From Bacteroidota bacterium (lineage in GTDB: Bacteria > Bacteroidota > Bacteroidia > Bacteroidales > NBLH01), in contig JANYKN010000033.1 in NCBI GenBank assembly GCA_025361565.1, positions 42,076 to 106,075 of the forward strand: 64,000 bases of DNA. Direction: 5' to 3'. Below are positions 16,665 through 25,511 of the stretch, piece by piece. The notes under the pieces were generated by a model. It searched no databases. It saw only the letters and a list, made by a program, of their open reading frames with translations, and had not been told where the DNA came from. A program made the translations under genes and the position numbers. Each line of letters starts with the position of its first letter. The stretch's first letter is position 1.

Positions 16665-19600
16665 TTACGAATATTCCGCCCAGCTCGTAATGCTCACATC
16701 TTCAAGCTTCAAGCGTGTAAAAGCATAGATAAAGGCCGAAGCCAAACGCGAATTAGTAACCAATGGAACATTATAGTCAATGGCTGATCTCCTTATGATG
16801 TAATCGTTGGCCAACTCACCTTGTGTTAAATCTTTAGGGATATTGATCACCAAATCGAATTGCTTGTTTTTGATGTAATCCAGCACGTTTGGCGTTTTGT
16901 TTTCGTCCGGCCAATGCAAAAAAGTAACGGGTAATCCATTTGCAGTGAGGAAACTGTGGGTTCCGCCCGTGGCATAAAGGTTGATTCCTTTTTCAACCAT
17001 CATCCTGCAACTATTGAGTAGTTCCACTTTATCGCGGATTGGGCCACTCGATATCATTACATTTCCTTTTGGGATGCGGTAACCAACCGACAACATGGCT
17101 TTTAAAACTGCATCGTAATAACTATCGCCAATGCAACCCACTTCGCCGGTCGAAGACATATCAACACCGAGCACCGGGTCTGCTTTTGCAAGACGTGAAA
17201 ACGAAAACTGCGAAGCTTTTATCCCAATATGATCCATCTCAAATATCGATTTTTCAGGCACTTTATAAGGTAAACCGAGCATTACATTGGTAGCGAGTTC
17301 AATCATATTCGATTTTAAAACCTTCGAAACAAACGGGAAACTCCTCGAAGCCCTTAAATTACATTCAATCACCTTAATATCATTGTCTTTGGCAAGAAAC
17401 TGAATGTTAAACGGCCCGGAAATATTGAGCTCCTTGGCAATGCTCTTGGCCGCACGTTTAATTCGTCTAACTGTCTCGAAATAAATCTTTTGTGGAGGAA
17501 AAACCATGGTGGCATCGCCCGAATGTACGCCGGCAAACTCAATGTGCTCGCTCATGGCATAAGCAACCATAACACCATTATCGGCAACAGCATCAATTTC
17601 AATTTCTTTGGCTTGCTCAATAAATTGCGAAACCACAACCGGATATTGTTTAGAAACTTTTACTGCCAATTTTAAGAAATGTTCCAGTTCTTCATTGTTC
17701 GAAACCACATTCATAGCCGCACCCGACAAAACATACGAAGGCCTTATCAATACAGGGAAACCAACTTTGTTGGCAAAAATATGGATTTCATCCATGCTGG
17801 TCAATTCTTTCCAAACAGGTTGGTCAATTTCCAAGGCATCGAGCATCATCGAAAATTTATGACGGTTTTCTGCCCTATCGATTGATAGCGGAGAAGATCC
17901 CAAAATGGGCACATTGGCGTGATGTAAACGCATGGCCAGATTGTTTGGAATTTGGCCACCAGTAGAAAGGATCAGACCTTTGGGGTTTTCCAAATCTACG
18001 ATATCCAGAACACGTTCGTAAGTAAGTTCATCGAAATAAAGTCTATCTGTAACATCATAATCGGTAGAAACCGTTTCGGGATTGTAATTGATCATGATAG
18101 AGCGCAAGCCCGATTTGTTGATGGTGTTGATGGCATTTACGCTGCACCAGTCAAACTCAACCGAACTTCCGATGCGGTATGCGCCTGAACCTAAAACGAT
18201 TACAGACCTTCCGTCGTTTTCATATTCCACATCGTGCTTTTTGCCGCCATAAGTCAAATACAAATAATTTGTGAATGCCGGATATTCAGCCGCCAACGTG
18301 TCAATTTGTTTTACGGCAGGTAAAATTCCACGGGATTTCCTGTATTCGCGCATGCTCAAAACGGCATCATGCATTTCGTCCGTTTCCTCTTTGTTGATCA
18401 TCCTGGCAAGCTGGAAATCAGAAAAACCTTTGCGCTTTGCATTCTGTAATACCTCATCAGGCATTTCTTCATAGCCGGAATAGGTTTCGATGTGTTTAGA
18501 TAAATCGAAAATAACTTTCAATTTTTGAAGAAACCATTTATCAATTTTTGTCAAATCGTACACCCGATCGATGGTGTAACCTGCTTCAAAGGCTTTTTCA
18601 ATGACAAATATCCTTGATTCTGTTGGGTTTGAAAGTTCTTTTTCAATATCTTCAATTACAATTTCGCGGTTGCCAACAAAACCATGTGCGCCCTGCCCTA
18701 TCATCCTAAGTCCTTTTTGAATGGCTTCTTCAAAAGTGGTTCCGATGGCCATTACTTCGCCCACCGATTTCATCGAAGAACCTATCTGGTGCGATACTCC
18801 TTCAAATTTATTCAAATCCCAACGTGGAATTTTACAAACCACGTAATCGAGCGCCGGTTCAAAAAATGCGGAAGTAGTTTTGGTAATCGAATTTTTGAGT
18901 TCAAAAAGTCCGTAGCCCAAACCCAATTTTGCAGCCACAAATGCCAAAGGATAACCTGTTGCTTTCGAAGCCAGGGCTGATGAACGTGAAAGTCTCGCAT
19001 TTACTTCAATCACCCGGTAATCTTGCGAAAAAGGATCGAGTGCATATTGTACATTGCACTCGCCAATAATTCCAATGTGTTGGATAATTTTTATGGCAAG
19101 CGATCTCAATTTATGATATTCAGCATTGCTAAGCGTTTGCGATGGAGCAATTACAATACTTTCTCCAGTATGGATGCCCAATGGATCGAAATTTTCCATA
19201 TTGCAAACCGTGATGCAATTGTTGTATTTGTCACGAACTACCTCATATTCAACCTCTTTCCAGCCTTTGAGCGATTCTTCAATCAACACTTGGTTGCTGA
19301 AAGAAAAAGCATTGTTGACCAATGGCAGCAGATCTTCCCTGTTGTTGGCAAATCCGCTTCCCATACCTCCAAGTGCATATGCGGCGCGAGCAATGATTGG
19401 ATAACCGAGTTTATCGCCCGCAATCAGCGCTTCATCAACCGTGTTGGTTGCAAAGCTGCGGGCGGTTTTAACATCAATTTCATTCAGTTTTTCAACAAAA
19501 ATGTCACGATCTTCGGTATTTATGATGGCTTGAACAGGAGTACCCAAAACCTCAAGGTTGTATTTTTCGAAAATCCCTGCACGATAAAGTTCAACTCCAC

Positions 19601-19883
19601 AATTTAAAGCAGTTTGGCCACCAAAAGCAAGCATTACTCCATCGGGTTTCTCCTTTTTAATTACTTCTTCAACAAAATGTGGGGTAATTGGTAGAAAATA
19701 GATTTCATCCGCAATTCCTTCCGATGTTTGAACAGTCGCGATATTTGGATTTATCAATATGGTTTTAACGCCTTCTTCTTTTAAAGCTTTAAGTGCCTGT
19801 GAACCAGAATAATCAAATTCACCAGCCTCACCAATTTTTAATGCCCCTGAACCCAGGACCAGGACTTTGTTGTATTTTTTCAC
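16665..19883 (-). CDS. carB: Carbamoyl-phosphate synthase large subunit
   Basis: 1072 residues, normal length. Makes carbamoyl phosphate from bicarbonate, ATP and ammonia supplied by CarA, for pyrimidine and arginine synthesis. Both ATP-grasp halves are present: the first opens with KVLVLGSGALKIGEAGEFDY and contains EVNARLSRSSALASKATGYP; the second opens near residue 555 with VIVLGSGAYRIGSSVEFDW and contains ECNLRASRSFPFVSKV. The C-terminal MGS-like allosteric domain is intact (LYATGGTHSFL near residue 985). Translation starts with a GTG at 19883, as no ATG precedes the first strand. It follows carA by 54 bases. Confidence 0.97.
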   Translation of the reverse strand: MKKYNKVLVLGSGALKIGEAGEFDYSGSQALKALKEEGVKTILINPNIATVQTSEGIADEIYFLPITPHFVEEVIKKEKPDGVMLAFGGQTALNCGVELYRAGIFEKYNLEVLGTPVQAIINTEDRDIFVEKLNEIDVKTARSFATNTVDEALIAGDKLGYPIIARAAYALGGMGSGFANNREDLLPLVNNAFSFSNQVLIEESLKGWKEVEYEVVRDKYNNCITVCNMENFDPLGIHTGESIVIAPSQTLSNAEYHKLRSLAIKIIQHIGIIGECNVQYALDPFSQDYRVIEVNARLSRSSALASKATGYPLAFVAAKLGLGYGLFELKNSITKTTSAFFEPALDYVVCKIPRWDLNKFEGVSHQIGSSMKSVGEVMAIGTTFEEAIQKGLRMIGQGAHGFVGNREIVIEDIEKELSNPTESRIFVIEKAFEAGYTIDRVYDLTKIDKWFLQKLKVIFDLSKHIETYSGYEEMPDEVLQNAKRKGFSDFQLARMINKEETDEMHDAVLSMREYRKSRGILPAVKQIDTLAAEYPAFTNYLYLTYGGKKHDVEYENDGRSVIVLGSGAYRIGSSVEFDWCSVNAINTINKSGLRSIMINYNPETVSTDYDVTDRLYFDELTYERVLDIVDLENPKGLILSTGGQIPNNLAMRLHHANVPILGSSPLSIDRAENRHKFSMMLDALEIDQPVWKELTSMDEIHIFANKVGFPVLIRPSYVLSGAAMNVVSNNEELEHFLKLAVKVSKQYPVVVSQFIEQAKEIEIDAVADNGVMVAYAMSEHIEFAGVHSGDATMVFPPQKIYFETVRRIKRAAKSIAKELNISGPFNIQFLAKDNDIKVIECNLRASRSFPFVSKVLKSNMIELATNVMLGLPYKVPEKSIFEMDHIGIKASQFSFSRLAKADPVLGVDMSSTGEVGCIGDSYYDAVLKAMLSVGYRIPKGNVMISSGPIRDKVELLNSCRMMVEKGINLYATGGTHSFLTANGLPVTFLHWPDENKTPNVLDYIKNKQFDLVINIPKDLTQGELANDYIIRRSAIDYNVPLVTNSRLASAFIYAFTRLKLEDVSITSWAEYS

Positions 19884-19937
19884 GCGGAATATATTTTTTA
19901 TAATTATTATATTTTTCTAATATCACTAAAAATGGAT

Positions 19938-21008
19938 TTATTTCTTTTTCGCCATCAATTCCATAAAATCATCAAACAAAAATTCCGTATCCGTTGGCCC
20001 ACCTGAAGCTTCGGGATGGAACTGTGTAGAAAAAAATGGTTTGGTTTTATGTTTGATACCTTCGCTTGTTCCGTCGTTCAAATTAGTAAACAACGGTTCC
20101 CAATCCTTTCCAAGCGTTTTATTATCAACAGCATATCCATGATTTTGAGAGGTAATATAGCATTTTTTCTCACCATATTTAATAACTGGTTGGTTGTGGC
20201 TCCGATGGCCATATTTCAGTTTATAAGTGCTTGCTCCTGATGCCAGTGCCATCAATTGGCTTCCCAAACAAATCCCAAAAATTGGTTTGTCTTGATTTAA
20301 TGCTGCTTGCAGGTTTTTAATCGCAGCAATACAATTCTGCGGATCTCCGGGGCCATTGGAAATGAAAAGCCCGTCATAATCATCTTTTGAATAATCATAA
20401 TCATATGGAACCCGCACCACGGTGGTATCTCTATCCAAAAAACAACGGATAATGTTATTTTTTACGCCACAATCCACCAATATTACTTTGTATTTGCCCG
20501 TGCCATAAGTCTCCACTTTTTTAGGGCTTACTTGGGCTACAATGTCTTCTTTGCCAGGATCATACCAATCAACATCCTTTTCGTCGAAGATTATTTTGCC
20601 AAGCATGGTGCCGCTTTCTCTTAAAATTTGTGTCAGTTCACGGGTATCAATACCATAAATTCCTGGTATTTTTTGTGATTTTAGCCAATCACCCAAGCTT
20701 TCGGAAGCATTCCAATGGCTGTATTCCGAAGAATAATCAGACACAATAAATGCCTGAACAGCAATTCTTTCCGATTCATAAAATTTATGTATTCCGTTTT
20801 CAGAATCTTTTTTGGGTACACCATAATTCCCAACCAATGGGAAAGTGGACACCAATATTTGCCCAGTGTAGGAAGGATCTGTCAGACTCTCGGGATAGCC
20901 TGTCATTGCAGTATTAAAAACCACTTCACCTGCCACGGAGCCTTCATATCCAAAAGATATTCCTATAAATTCTTTCCCATCTTCAAGGACTAATTTTGCT
21001 TTTTTCAT
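19938..21008 (-). CDS. carA: Carbamoyl-phosphate synthase small subunit
   Basis: 356 residues. Glutamine amidotransferase subunit that hydrolyses glutamine and passes ammonia to CarB. The N-terminal CPSase_sm domain (KAKLVLEDGKEFIGISFGYEG, TAMTGYPESLTDPSYTGQI) is followed by a class I GATase domain with the catalytic Cys in GICLGSQLMALA and the His/Glu pair in FHPEASGGP. Also seen: FISNGPGDP, the oxyanion-side motif. Lies directly upstream of carB and is probably co-transcribed with it. I find no ARG-box-like palindrome in front of it, so arginine control, if any, is not visible here. Confidence 0.97.
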   Translation of the reverse strand: MKKAKLVLEDGKEFIGISFGYEGSVAGEVVFNTAMTGYPESLTDPSYTGQILVSTFPLVGNYGVPKKDSENGIHKFYESERIAVQAFIVSDYSSEYSHWNASESLGDWLKSQKIPGIYGIDTRELTQILRESGTMLGKIIFDEKDVDWYDPGKEDIVAQVSPKKVETYGTGKYKVILVDCGVKNNIIRCFLDRDTTVVRVPYDYDYSKDDYDGLFISNGPGDPQNCIAAIKNLQAALNQDKPIFGICLGSQLMALASGASTYKLKYGHRSHNQPVIKYGEKKCYITSQNHGYAVDNKTLGKDWEPLFTNLNDGTSEGIKHKTKPFFSTQFHPEASGGPTDTEFLFDDFMELMAKKK

Positions 21009-21094
21009 GTTTTAGATATCTCTCAATATTTTAAATGATTGGATGATTGATTTAATGATAATTTATGGTTGATTTTGAATCAATCCCCCCCAAA

Positions 21095-21220
21095 GGCTGT
21101 ATCAAAATATTAGTTTCACAAAGTATCTCTAAGTTTATGCTTTAAATTTCAATACTTTGAGAAACTTAGTGTTTTAACTTGGAGTAACTTAGTGATACAA
21201 AAAAGAATTTTGATACTGCC
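21095..21220. repeat. MITE-like inverted repeat between argH and carA
   Basis: AGGCTGTATCAAAAT (21094-21108) and ATTTTGATACTGCC with its flanking T (21206-21221) form a 15-base terminal inverted repeat with one mismatch. Inside, short copies of CTAAGTT and its complement (around 21131 and 21165-21195) continue the palindrome imperfectly. The GGCTGTxTCAAAA end is like IS and MITE ends seen in Bacteroidota. It carries no gene. Confidence 0.55.
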
Positions 21221-21275
21221 TCAGTTTGTTTCTAATCAAATTAAAACTAATCAGTAACTTACACTGTATTGCAAA

Positions 21276-22607
21276 CTACTTCAATAATTCGTTCAATTTG
21301 TTTTCAGTATATTCAAAATGAAATTCATCAATACATTTTTTCATTTTATGCGATATTTCAACATTGCATAAATTTCCAATACTGCCTTCGTGCGTATGAT
21401 AAATTTCTGTATCGGGTTCAAAATTACCATCTTCAATTTCTTTTCCAACTATCTGATAAGCTTCCCTGAATGGAACTCCTGCCAACACCAATTCATTTAC
21501 TTTTTCTACGCTAAAAACGAATTTATATTTCTCATCCTGAATGATATCTTTATGGATAACAACATTTTCGAACATGATTTTTGCTACCGAAATACAGCTT
21601 TTTAACTCGGCAAAAGCTGGAAACAAAAGCTCTTTAATTATCTGTAAATCACGAAAATAACCAGAAGTTAAATTTCCAGTAATCAATGTAATTTGTTGTG
21701 GCAATGCTTGAATTTTATTGCATTTTCCACGTATCAGTTCAAAAACATCCGGATTTTTTTTGTGCGGCATAATGCTCGAACCGGTTACCAATTCATCCGG
21801 AAAACTCAAAAAATTGAAATTCTGGCTCATGAACAAACACACATCGGCGGCCATTTTGGCCATTGTGGCAGAAAATGAACTGAGGGCAAAACTAACTATT
21901 TTCTCGGTTTTTCCGCGCGACATTTGTGCATAAATGGAATTGTAATTGAGATTTTCGAAACCCAACAATTCGGTCGTCATGGTGCGGTTTAGCGGAAAAG
22001 AAGAACCATAACCTGCGGCTGAACCCAAAGGATTTTGGTTCGTAATCCGATAAGCTGAATTGAGCAACAGCATATCATCGGCAAGGCTTTCAGCATAAGC
22101 GCCAAACCACAATCCGAATGATGAAGGCATGGCTACTTGTAAATGTGTGTAACCTGGAATTAAATTTTCTTTATTAGCTTCACTTAGCTTAATAAAAAGA
22201 TTAAAAAGCGGCTCAATTTCCTTGACCAAAAGCCTGATTTCGTTGCGTATAAATAGCTTAATATCAACCAAAACCTGATCGTTACGTGAACGTCCACTGT
22301 GTATTTTTTTTCCAACATCGCCCAATTTTCGGGTAAGCATCAATTCAACCTGAGAATGAATGTCCTCAACTCCTTCTTCTATCTCAAAATTACCACCTTT
22401 AATCTCATGATGAATAAGTATTAATTCTGAAACCAATTTTTTTTCTTCAACCTTGGTGAGTAACTGAATGGTTTGCAGCATTTTTACATGCGCAATGGAA
22501 CCCAAAATGTCGAATTCAGCAAGCTGCAAATCCAATTCGCGATCTTTACCCACAGTAAATTCTTCAATTGTTTTTAAAACTGTTTTTCCTTTATCCCAGA
22601 GTTTCAC
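21276..22607 (-). CDS. argH: Argininosuccinate lyase
   Basis: 443 residues. Splits argininosuccinate into arginine and fumarate, the last step of arginine synthesis. Fumarase/aspartase superfamily signature GSSIMPHKKNPD is intact (catalytic Ser loop), as are the HSGRSRNDQVLVDIKLF segment and TGSSI preceding it. The start is GTG at 22607 (MKLWDKGK), the only start that precedes the conserved N-terminal helix. It follows argG but a good terminator (22711-22734) separates them, so argH probably has its own promoter or depends on read-through. No clear TAnnTTTG box is seen in its short upstream region. Confidence 0.96.
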   Translation of the reverse strand: MKLWDKGKTVLKTIEEFTVGKDRELDLQLAEFDILGSIAHVKMLQTIQLLTKVEEKKLVSELILIHHEIKGGNFEIEEGVEDIHSQVELMLTRKLGDVGKKIHSGRSRNDQVLVDIKLFIRNEIRLLVKEIEPLFNLFIKLSEANKENLIPGYTHLQVAMPSSFGLWFGAYAESLADDMLLLNSAYRITNQNPLGSAAGYGSSFPLNRTMTTELLGFENLNYNSIYAQMSRGKTEKIVSFALSSFSATMAKMAADVCLFMSQNFNFLSFPDELVTGSSIMPHKKNPDVFELIRGKCNKIQALPQQITLITGNLTSGYFRDLQIIKELLFPAFAELKSCISVAKIMFENVVIHKDIIQDEKYKFVFSVEKVNELVLAGVPFREAYQIVGKEIEDGNFEPDTEIYHTHEGSIGNLCNVEISHKMKKCIDEFHFEYTENKLNELLK

Positions 22608-22710
22608 GCTTTTAAATATTAGTTGTTTTATTTCAGTTTTTATTAATGAGCATAAACTTTAGTAAAATTATAAATAATGACAGTGTTTCTTCTAATTACT
22701 GCATAAAAAA

Positions 22711-22734
22711 GAAGGCAATAAATATATTGCCTTC
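22711..22734 (-). terminator. Intrinsic terminator after argG
   Basis: GAAGGCAATA (22711-22720) and TATTGCCTTC (22725-22734) are perfect 10-base inverted repeats with a 4-base loop. On the minus strand the stem is followed directly by TTTTTT, so it ends transcripts coming from argG. It lies about 170 bases past the argG stop and 104 bases before the argH start. Confidence 0.8.
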
Positions 22735-22903
22735 TACTCAAATTAAAAATACCAATCATGAAATAAGAAAAACGATAAATCCTTTTTTAGAATTTTCCAC
22801 TCTCCCGGTGAACTTTCATTATTTGACTTTACTACATTCATTTTGTTAATCTAAAATTACTCTTTGAAAAATTTGATTGTGCGAAATTTTCCAAAATGAA
22901 CCA

Positions 22904-24094
22904 TCAGTCTTTGTTTACTTCATGATAGATTTTCATCTGGTTGCTCATAATGTTGGTAAAACCAATTACATCCTGAGCTGTCCATGATTTATTTTCTTCG
23001 CCATAATTTCCAAATTTGCTGCTCATTAAATCGTATTTCGATTCAATTCCCTGAATTTGGAAATGATAAGGCATTAATTTTATAAATACTTTTCCGGTAA
23101 CGTTTTTTTGGTTGCTTTCGAGAAATGCTTCAATATCACGCATAACTGGTTCAAAATACTGCGACTCATGTAACATCATACCATAAACATTGCCCAGATT
23201 TTCCTTGTAATGCAATTGCCATTTTGTTAATACATGTTTTTCGAGCGAATGGTGAGCTTTGATAATTAAAAGAGCTGCTGCCGCTTCAAAACCAACCCTA
23301 CCTTTAATCCCAATAATGGTATCGCCAACATGGATATCGCGGCCAATGGCAAATTTGGAAGCAATATTTTCTATTTTGTTGATTAGCTCAATTTTATCTG
23401 ATATTCGCTGACCGTTTAAACCAATAATTTCACCTTTTTCAAATTCCAGTTCAATTTTTTCTGGTGTTGTTTTTATGGGTTGGCTGGGATAAGATTCATC
23501 TGGCAAGGCAAGGTTCGAAGTCAATGTTTCCTTTCCGCCTATGCTGGTTCCCCAAATACCTTTGTTTATCGAATATTCCGCTTTTTCCCAATCTGCTTTT
23601 ATCTGATGTTCTTTTAAAAAGTCAATTTCTTGTTGCCGCGATAATTTCATTTCACGGATTGGTGCAATAATTTCAACATTTGGAGCCAAAATTTTAAAGG
23701 CAGAATCGAATCGAACCTGATCGTTGCCTGCACCAGTGCTTCCATGGGCAATGGCTTCAACATTTATTTCCTTGGCGTATTTTACAAGGGCTAATGCCTG
23801 AAACGTCCGCTCAGAGCTTACCGAAAGTGGATAAGTATTGTTCCGAAGTACATTTCCATAAACCATATAACGAATGCACTTTTGGTAATAATCGGCAGTA
23901 ACATCTAGCACAATGTGCGATATGACGCCAAGTTTGTATGCAGTTTGTTCAATTCGTAACAATTCATCAAGCGAAAAACCGCCCGTATTTACAATGGCAG
24001 AATGCACTTCGTAACCTTTGATGGCCGAAAGATATTTGGCGCAATAACTGGTATCCAGTCCGCCACTAAAGGCCAACAGTACTTTTTTCTTCAT
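22904..24094 (-). CDS. argG: Argininosuccinate synthase
   Basis: 396 residues. Joins citrulline and aspartate with ATP to make argininosuccinate. The ATP-binding P-loop of the N-type ATP pyrophosphatase fold is at the N-terminus (LLAFSGGLDTSYCAKYL), and the substrate-binding segments AHGSTGAGNDQVRFD and YSINKGIWGTSIGGKE are intact. Its ATG overlaps the end of the GNAT gene by 29 bases, so the two are translationally coupled. Third gene of the argR operon. The sequence resembles the Bacteroidota type of ArgG rather than the E. coli long type (about 447 residues). Confidence 0.96.
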   Translation of the reverse strand: MKKKVLLAFSGGLDTSYCAKYLSAIKGYEVHSAIVNTGGFSLDELLRIEQTAYKLGVISHIVLDVTADYYQKCIRYMVYGNVLRNNTYPLSVSSERTFQALALVKYAKEINVEAIAHGSTGAGNDQVRFDSAFKILAPNVEIIAPIREMKLSRQQEIDFLKEHQIKADWEKAEYSINKGIWGTSIGGKETLTSNLALPDESYPSQPIKTTPEKIELEFEKGEIIGLNGQRISDKIELINKIENIASKFAIGRDIHVGDTIIGIKGRVGFEAAAALLIIKAHHSLEKHVLTKWQLHYKENLGNVYGMMLHESQYFEPVMRDIEAFLESNQKNVTGKVFIKLMPYHFQIQGIESKYDLMSSKFGNYGEENKSWTAQDVIGFTNIMSNQMKIYHEVNKD

Positions 24095-24695
24095 GCTTAA
24101 TTGTTTCTTTATCGTTGATTTTTATTTCGGATCCGTTTGTTTTTGATTTCAATGGATCGTAAACCATTGCTGTGCAAAGGCAGTGTTTTCTTTTTGTTCT
24201 TTGCAGGATATCAAAGTATTTGCAAGTTTCGCAGCCTTTCCAGAAATTATCGTCGGTTGTTAATTCCGAAAAAGTTACTGGGCTATAACCCAATTTCGAA
24301 TTTATTTTCATTACCGCAGCACTGGTTGTTAATCCAAAGATTTTGGCTTGTGGATATTTCTTTTCCGATAACTTAAAAGCCAGATCCTTAATCGTTTGTG
24401 CCAAACCTGTTTGCCTATATTCGGACGACACTATTAAACCGGAATTGGCGACAAATTTGCCGTGTTCCCAGGTTTCGATATAGCAAAAACCGATAACCAA
24501 ATCATTGTGAAGGGCAATAATTGCTTTTTCCGATTTTAGTTTTTCTTCAATATAATCCACTGTCCTTATTGCCAGCGCTGTATTTTTGTCTTTTGAGGCA
24601 TCCTCAATCATTTGGCAAACGCCAACGGCATATTTTGCCAAATCAGGTGTGCCTTCGTACAAAAAAATCCCAGATCCTTCTTTAAATTCAATCAT
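24066..24695 (-). CDS. GNAT acetyltransferase, probable N-acetylglutamate synthase-like
   Basis: 209 residues. The GNAT core spans about residues 10-140; the acetyl-CoA-binding turn is YRQTGLAQTI (93-102) and a NSKLGYSPV motif (132-140) ends the fold. The position between argR and argG, with overlaps on both sides (4 bases with argR, 29 with argG), argues for a role in arginine synthesis, most simply acetylation of glutamate (role of ArgA). This is inference from context: the sequence alone does not fix the substrate. Unusual is a C-terminal tail with Cys at 155, 158, 172 and 174 (CETC and CLC), which could bind a metal. Confidence 0.78.
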   Translation of the reverse strand: MIEFKEGSGIFLYEGTPDLAKYAVGVCQMIEDASKDKNTALAIRTVDYIEEKLKSEKAIIALHNDLVIGFCYIETWEHGKFVANSGLIVSSEYRQTGLAQTIKDLAFKLSEKKYPQAKIFGLTTSAAVMKINSKLGYSPVTFSELTTDDNFWKGCETCKYFDILQRTKRKHCLCTAMVYDPLKSKTNGSEIKINDKETIKHEEKSTVGL

Positions 24696-25171
24696 CTTAT
24701 CTTTTCATTTAATGCCGGAAACTTTTCTTTTAGAGCGTTAATAACGTCATATTTTGAGTAACCTTCTCTGGCAATAATTAAAATGGTATCGTCGCCGGCA
24801 ATGCTGCCAAGCACTTCTTTAATATTGGCTTTATCTATAGCTACTGCAATTGGTGATGAAAAAGCAGGCATAGTTTTAATAATTCCCAGGTTTTTCGAAA
24901 ATTCAATTGAAATAAAACCACTCATGGTATAGCCACCATAACTCATTAATGGTTTTTTATCGGCCATTTCGTCGGCAATTGTATATTTATAGCCTCCTTT
25001 TTCGCCAGGTACTTTGCTAGCTTTCAGTTCTTTTAAATCGCGCGATAATGTGGCTTGTGTAATTACATGCCCTTTGGCGATTAATATATCCAATAGATCG
25101 TTCTGTGAATTAATGCTGCCTGCAGCAATAATTTCTTTAATATCAGAAAGTCTTTGGTACTTGTTTATCAC
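24692..25171 (-). CDS. argR: Arginine repressor
   Basis: 159 residues. Hexameric DNA-binding protein that senses arginine. The N-terminal winged HTH is visible (NKYQRLSDIKEIIAAGSINS, then TQATLSRDLKEL), and the C-terminal arginine-binding/oligomerisation domain contains the signature GSIAGDDTILII. The start codon is GTG at 25171; an ARG-box-like palindrome lies 3 bases upstream of it and a full promoter further upstream, so the gene is probably autoregulated. The stop overlaps the GNAT start (ATGA). In Bacteroidota, argR commonly heads arginine operons, as here. Confidence 0.95.
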   Translation of the reverse strand: MINKYQRLSDIKEIIAAGSINSQNDLLDILIAKGHVITQATLSRDLKELKASKVPGEKGGYKYTIADEMADKKPLMSYGGYTMSGFISIEFSKNLGIIKTMPAFSSPIAVAIDKANIKEVLGSIAGDDTILIIAREGYSKYDVINALKEKFPALNEKIR

Positions 25172-25173
25172 AA

Positions 25174-25187
25174 TGTATATTTATACA
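25174..25187 (-). promoter_or_regulatory. ARG-box-like operator of the argR operon
   Basis: TGTATATTTATACA, a 14-base palindrome with one mismatched pair, similar to ArgR operator half-sites (TGxATA...). It lies between the -7 box (25197-25204) and the argR GTG start, where a bound repressor would block transcription. A further half-site, TATACATTCATT at 25201-25212, overlaps the -7 box. Confidence 0.62.
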
Positions 25188-25196
25188 ATTAGGCGA

Positions 25197-25228
25197 CAAA
25201 TATACATTCATTGGATTGATTATGCAAA
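25197..25228 (-). promoter_or_regulatory. Promoter of the argR-GNAT-argG operon
   Basis: On the minus strand, TTTG (25228-25225), a 20-base spacer, and TATATTTG (25204-25197): both boxes match the Bacteroidota consensus exactly. The expected transcription start is near 25190, leaving a short leader that contains the ARG-box-like palindrome. Confidence 0.72.
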
Positions 25229-25511
25229 TGGTTTTGGAAAATATTTTATTTATTTCCGATAAAAAACGTATAATATAATTATCTGAAATTCAAACTAATA
25301 AAAATTATTTTAAAAATCAAACAATGATAACTAATTAGTTTTAAAGTTATTAAATTCGTTTGCATAAATATACGATTTGTGATTTTTTTATTTAGATTGA
25401 AGACGATTTTGTTGATTTTGATTTTATGATTGGTTCATATTAATAATATTCTCTAAACCCCACAATCAATAAATTCCATATCTTTACTATAAATTTAAAA
25501 ACCAAATCACT

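Larger units (their letters stand above)
25172..25511. other. Divergent intergenic region argR / 4-TM protein, 340 bases
   Basis: Contains the argR promoter and operator on the left. On the right a TATCTTTA sequence (25479-25486, one mismatch to TAnnTTTG) lies 26 bases before the ATG at 25512. The middle is AT-rich with no gene or clear repeat. Confidence 0.45.
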
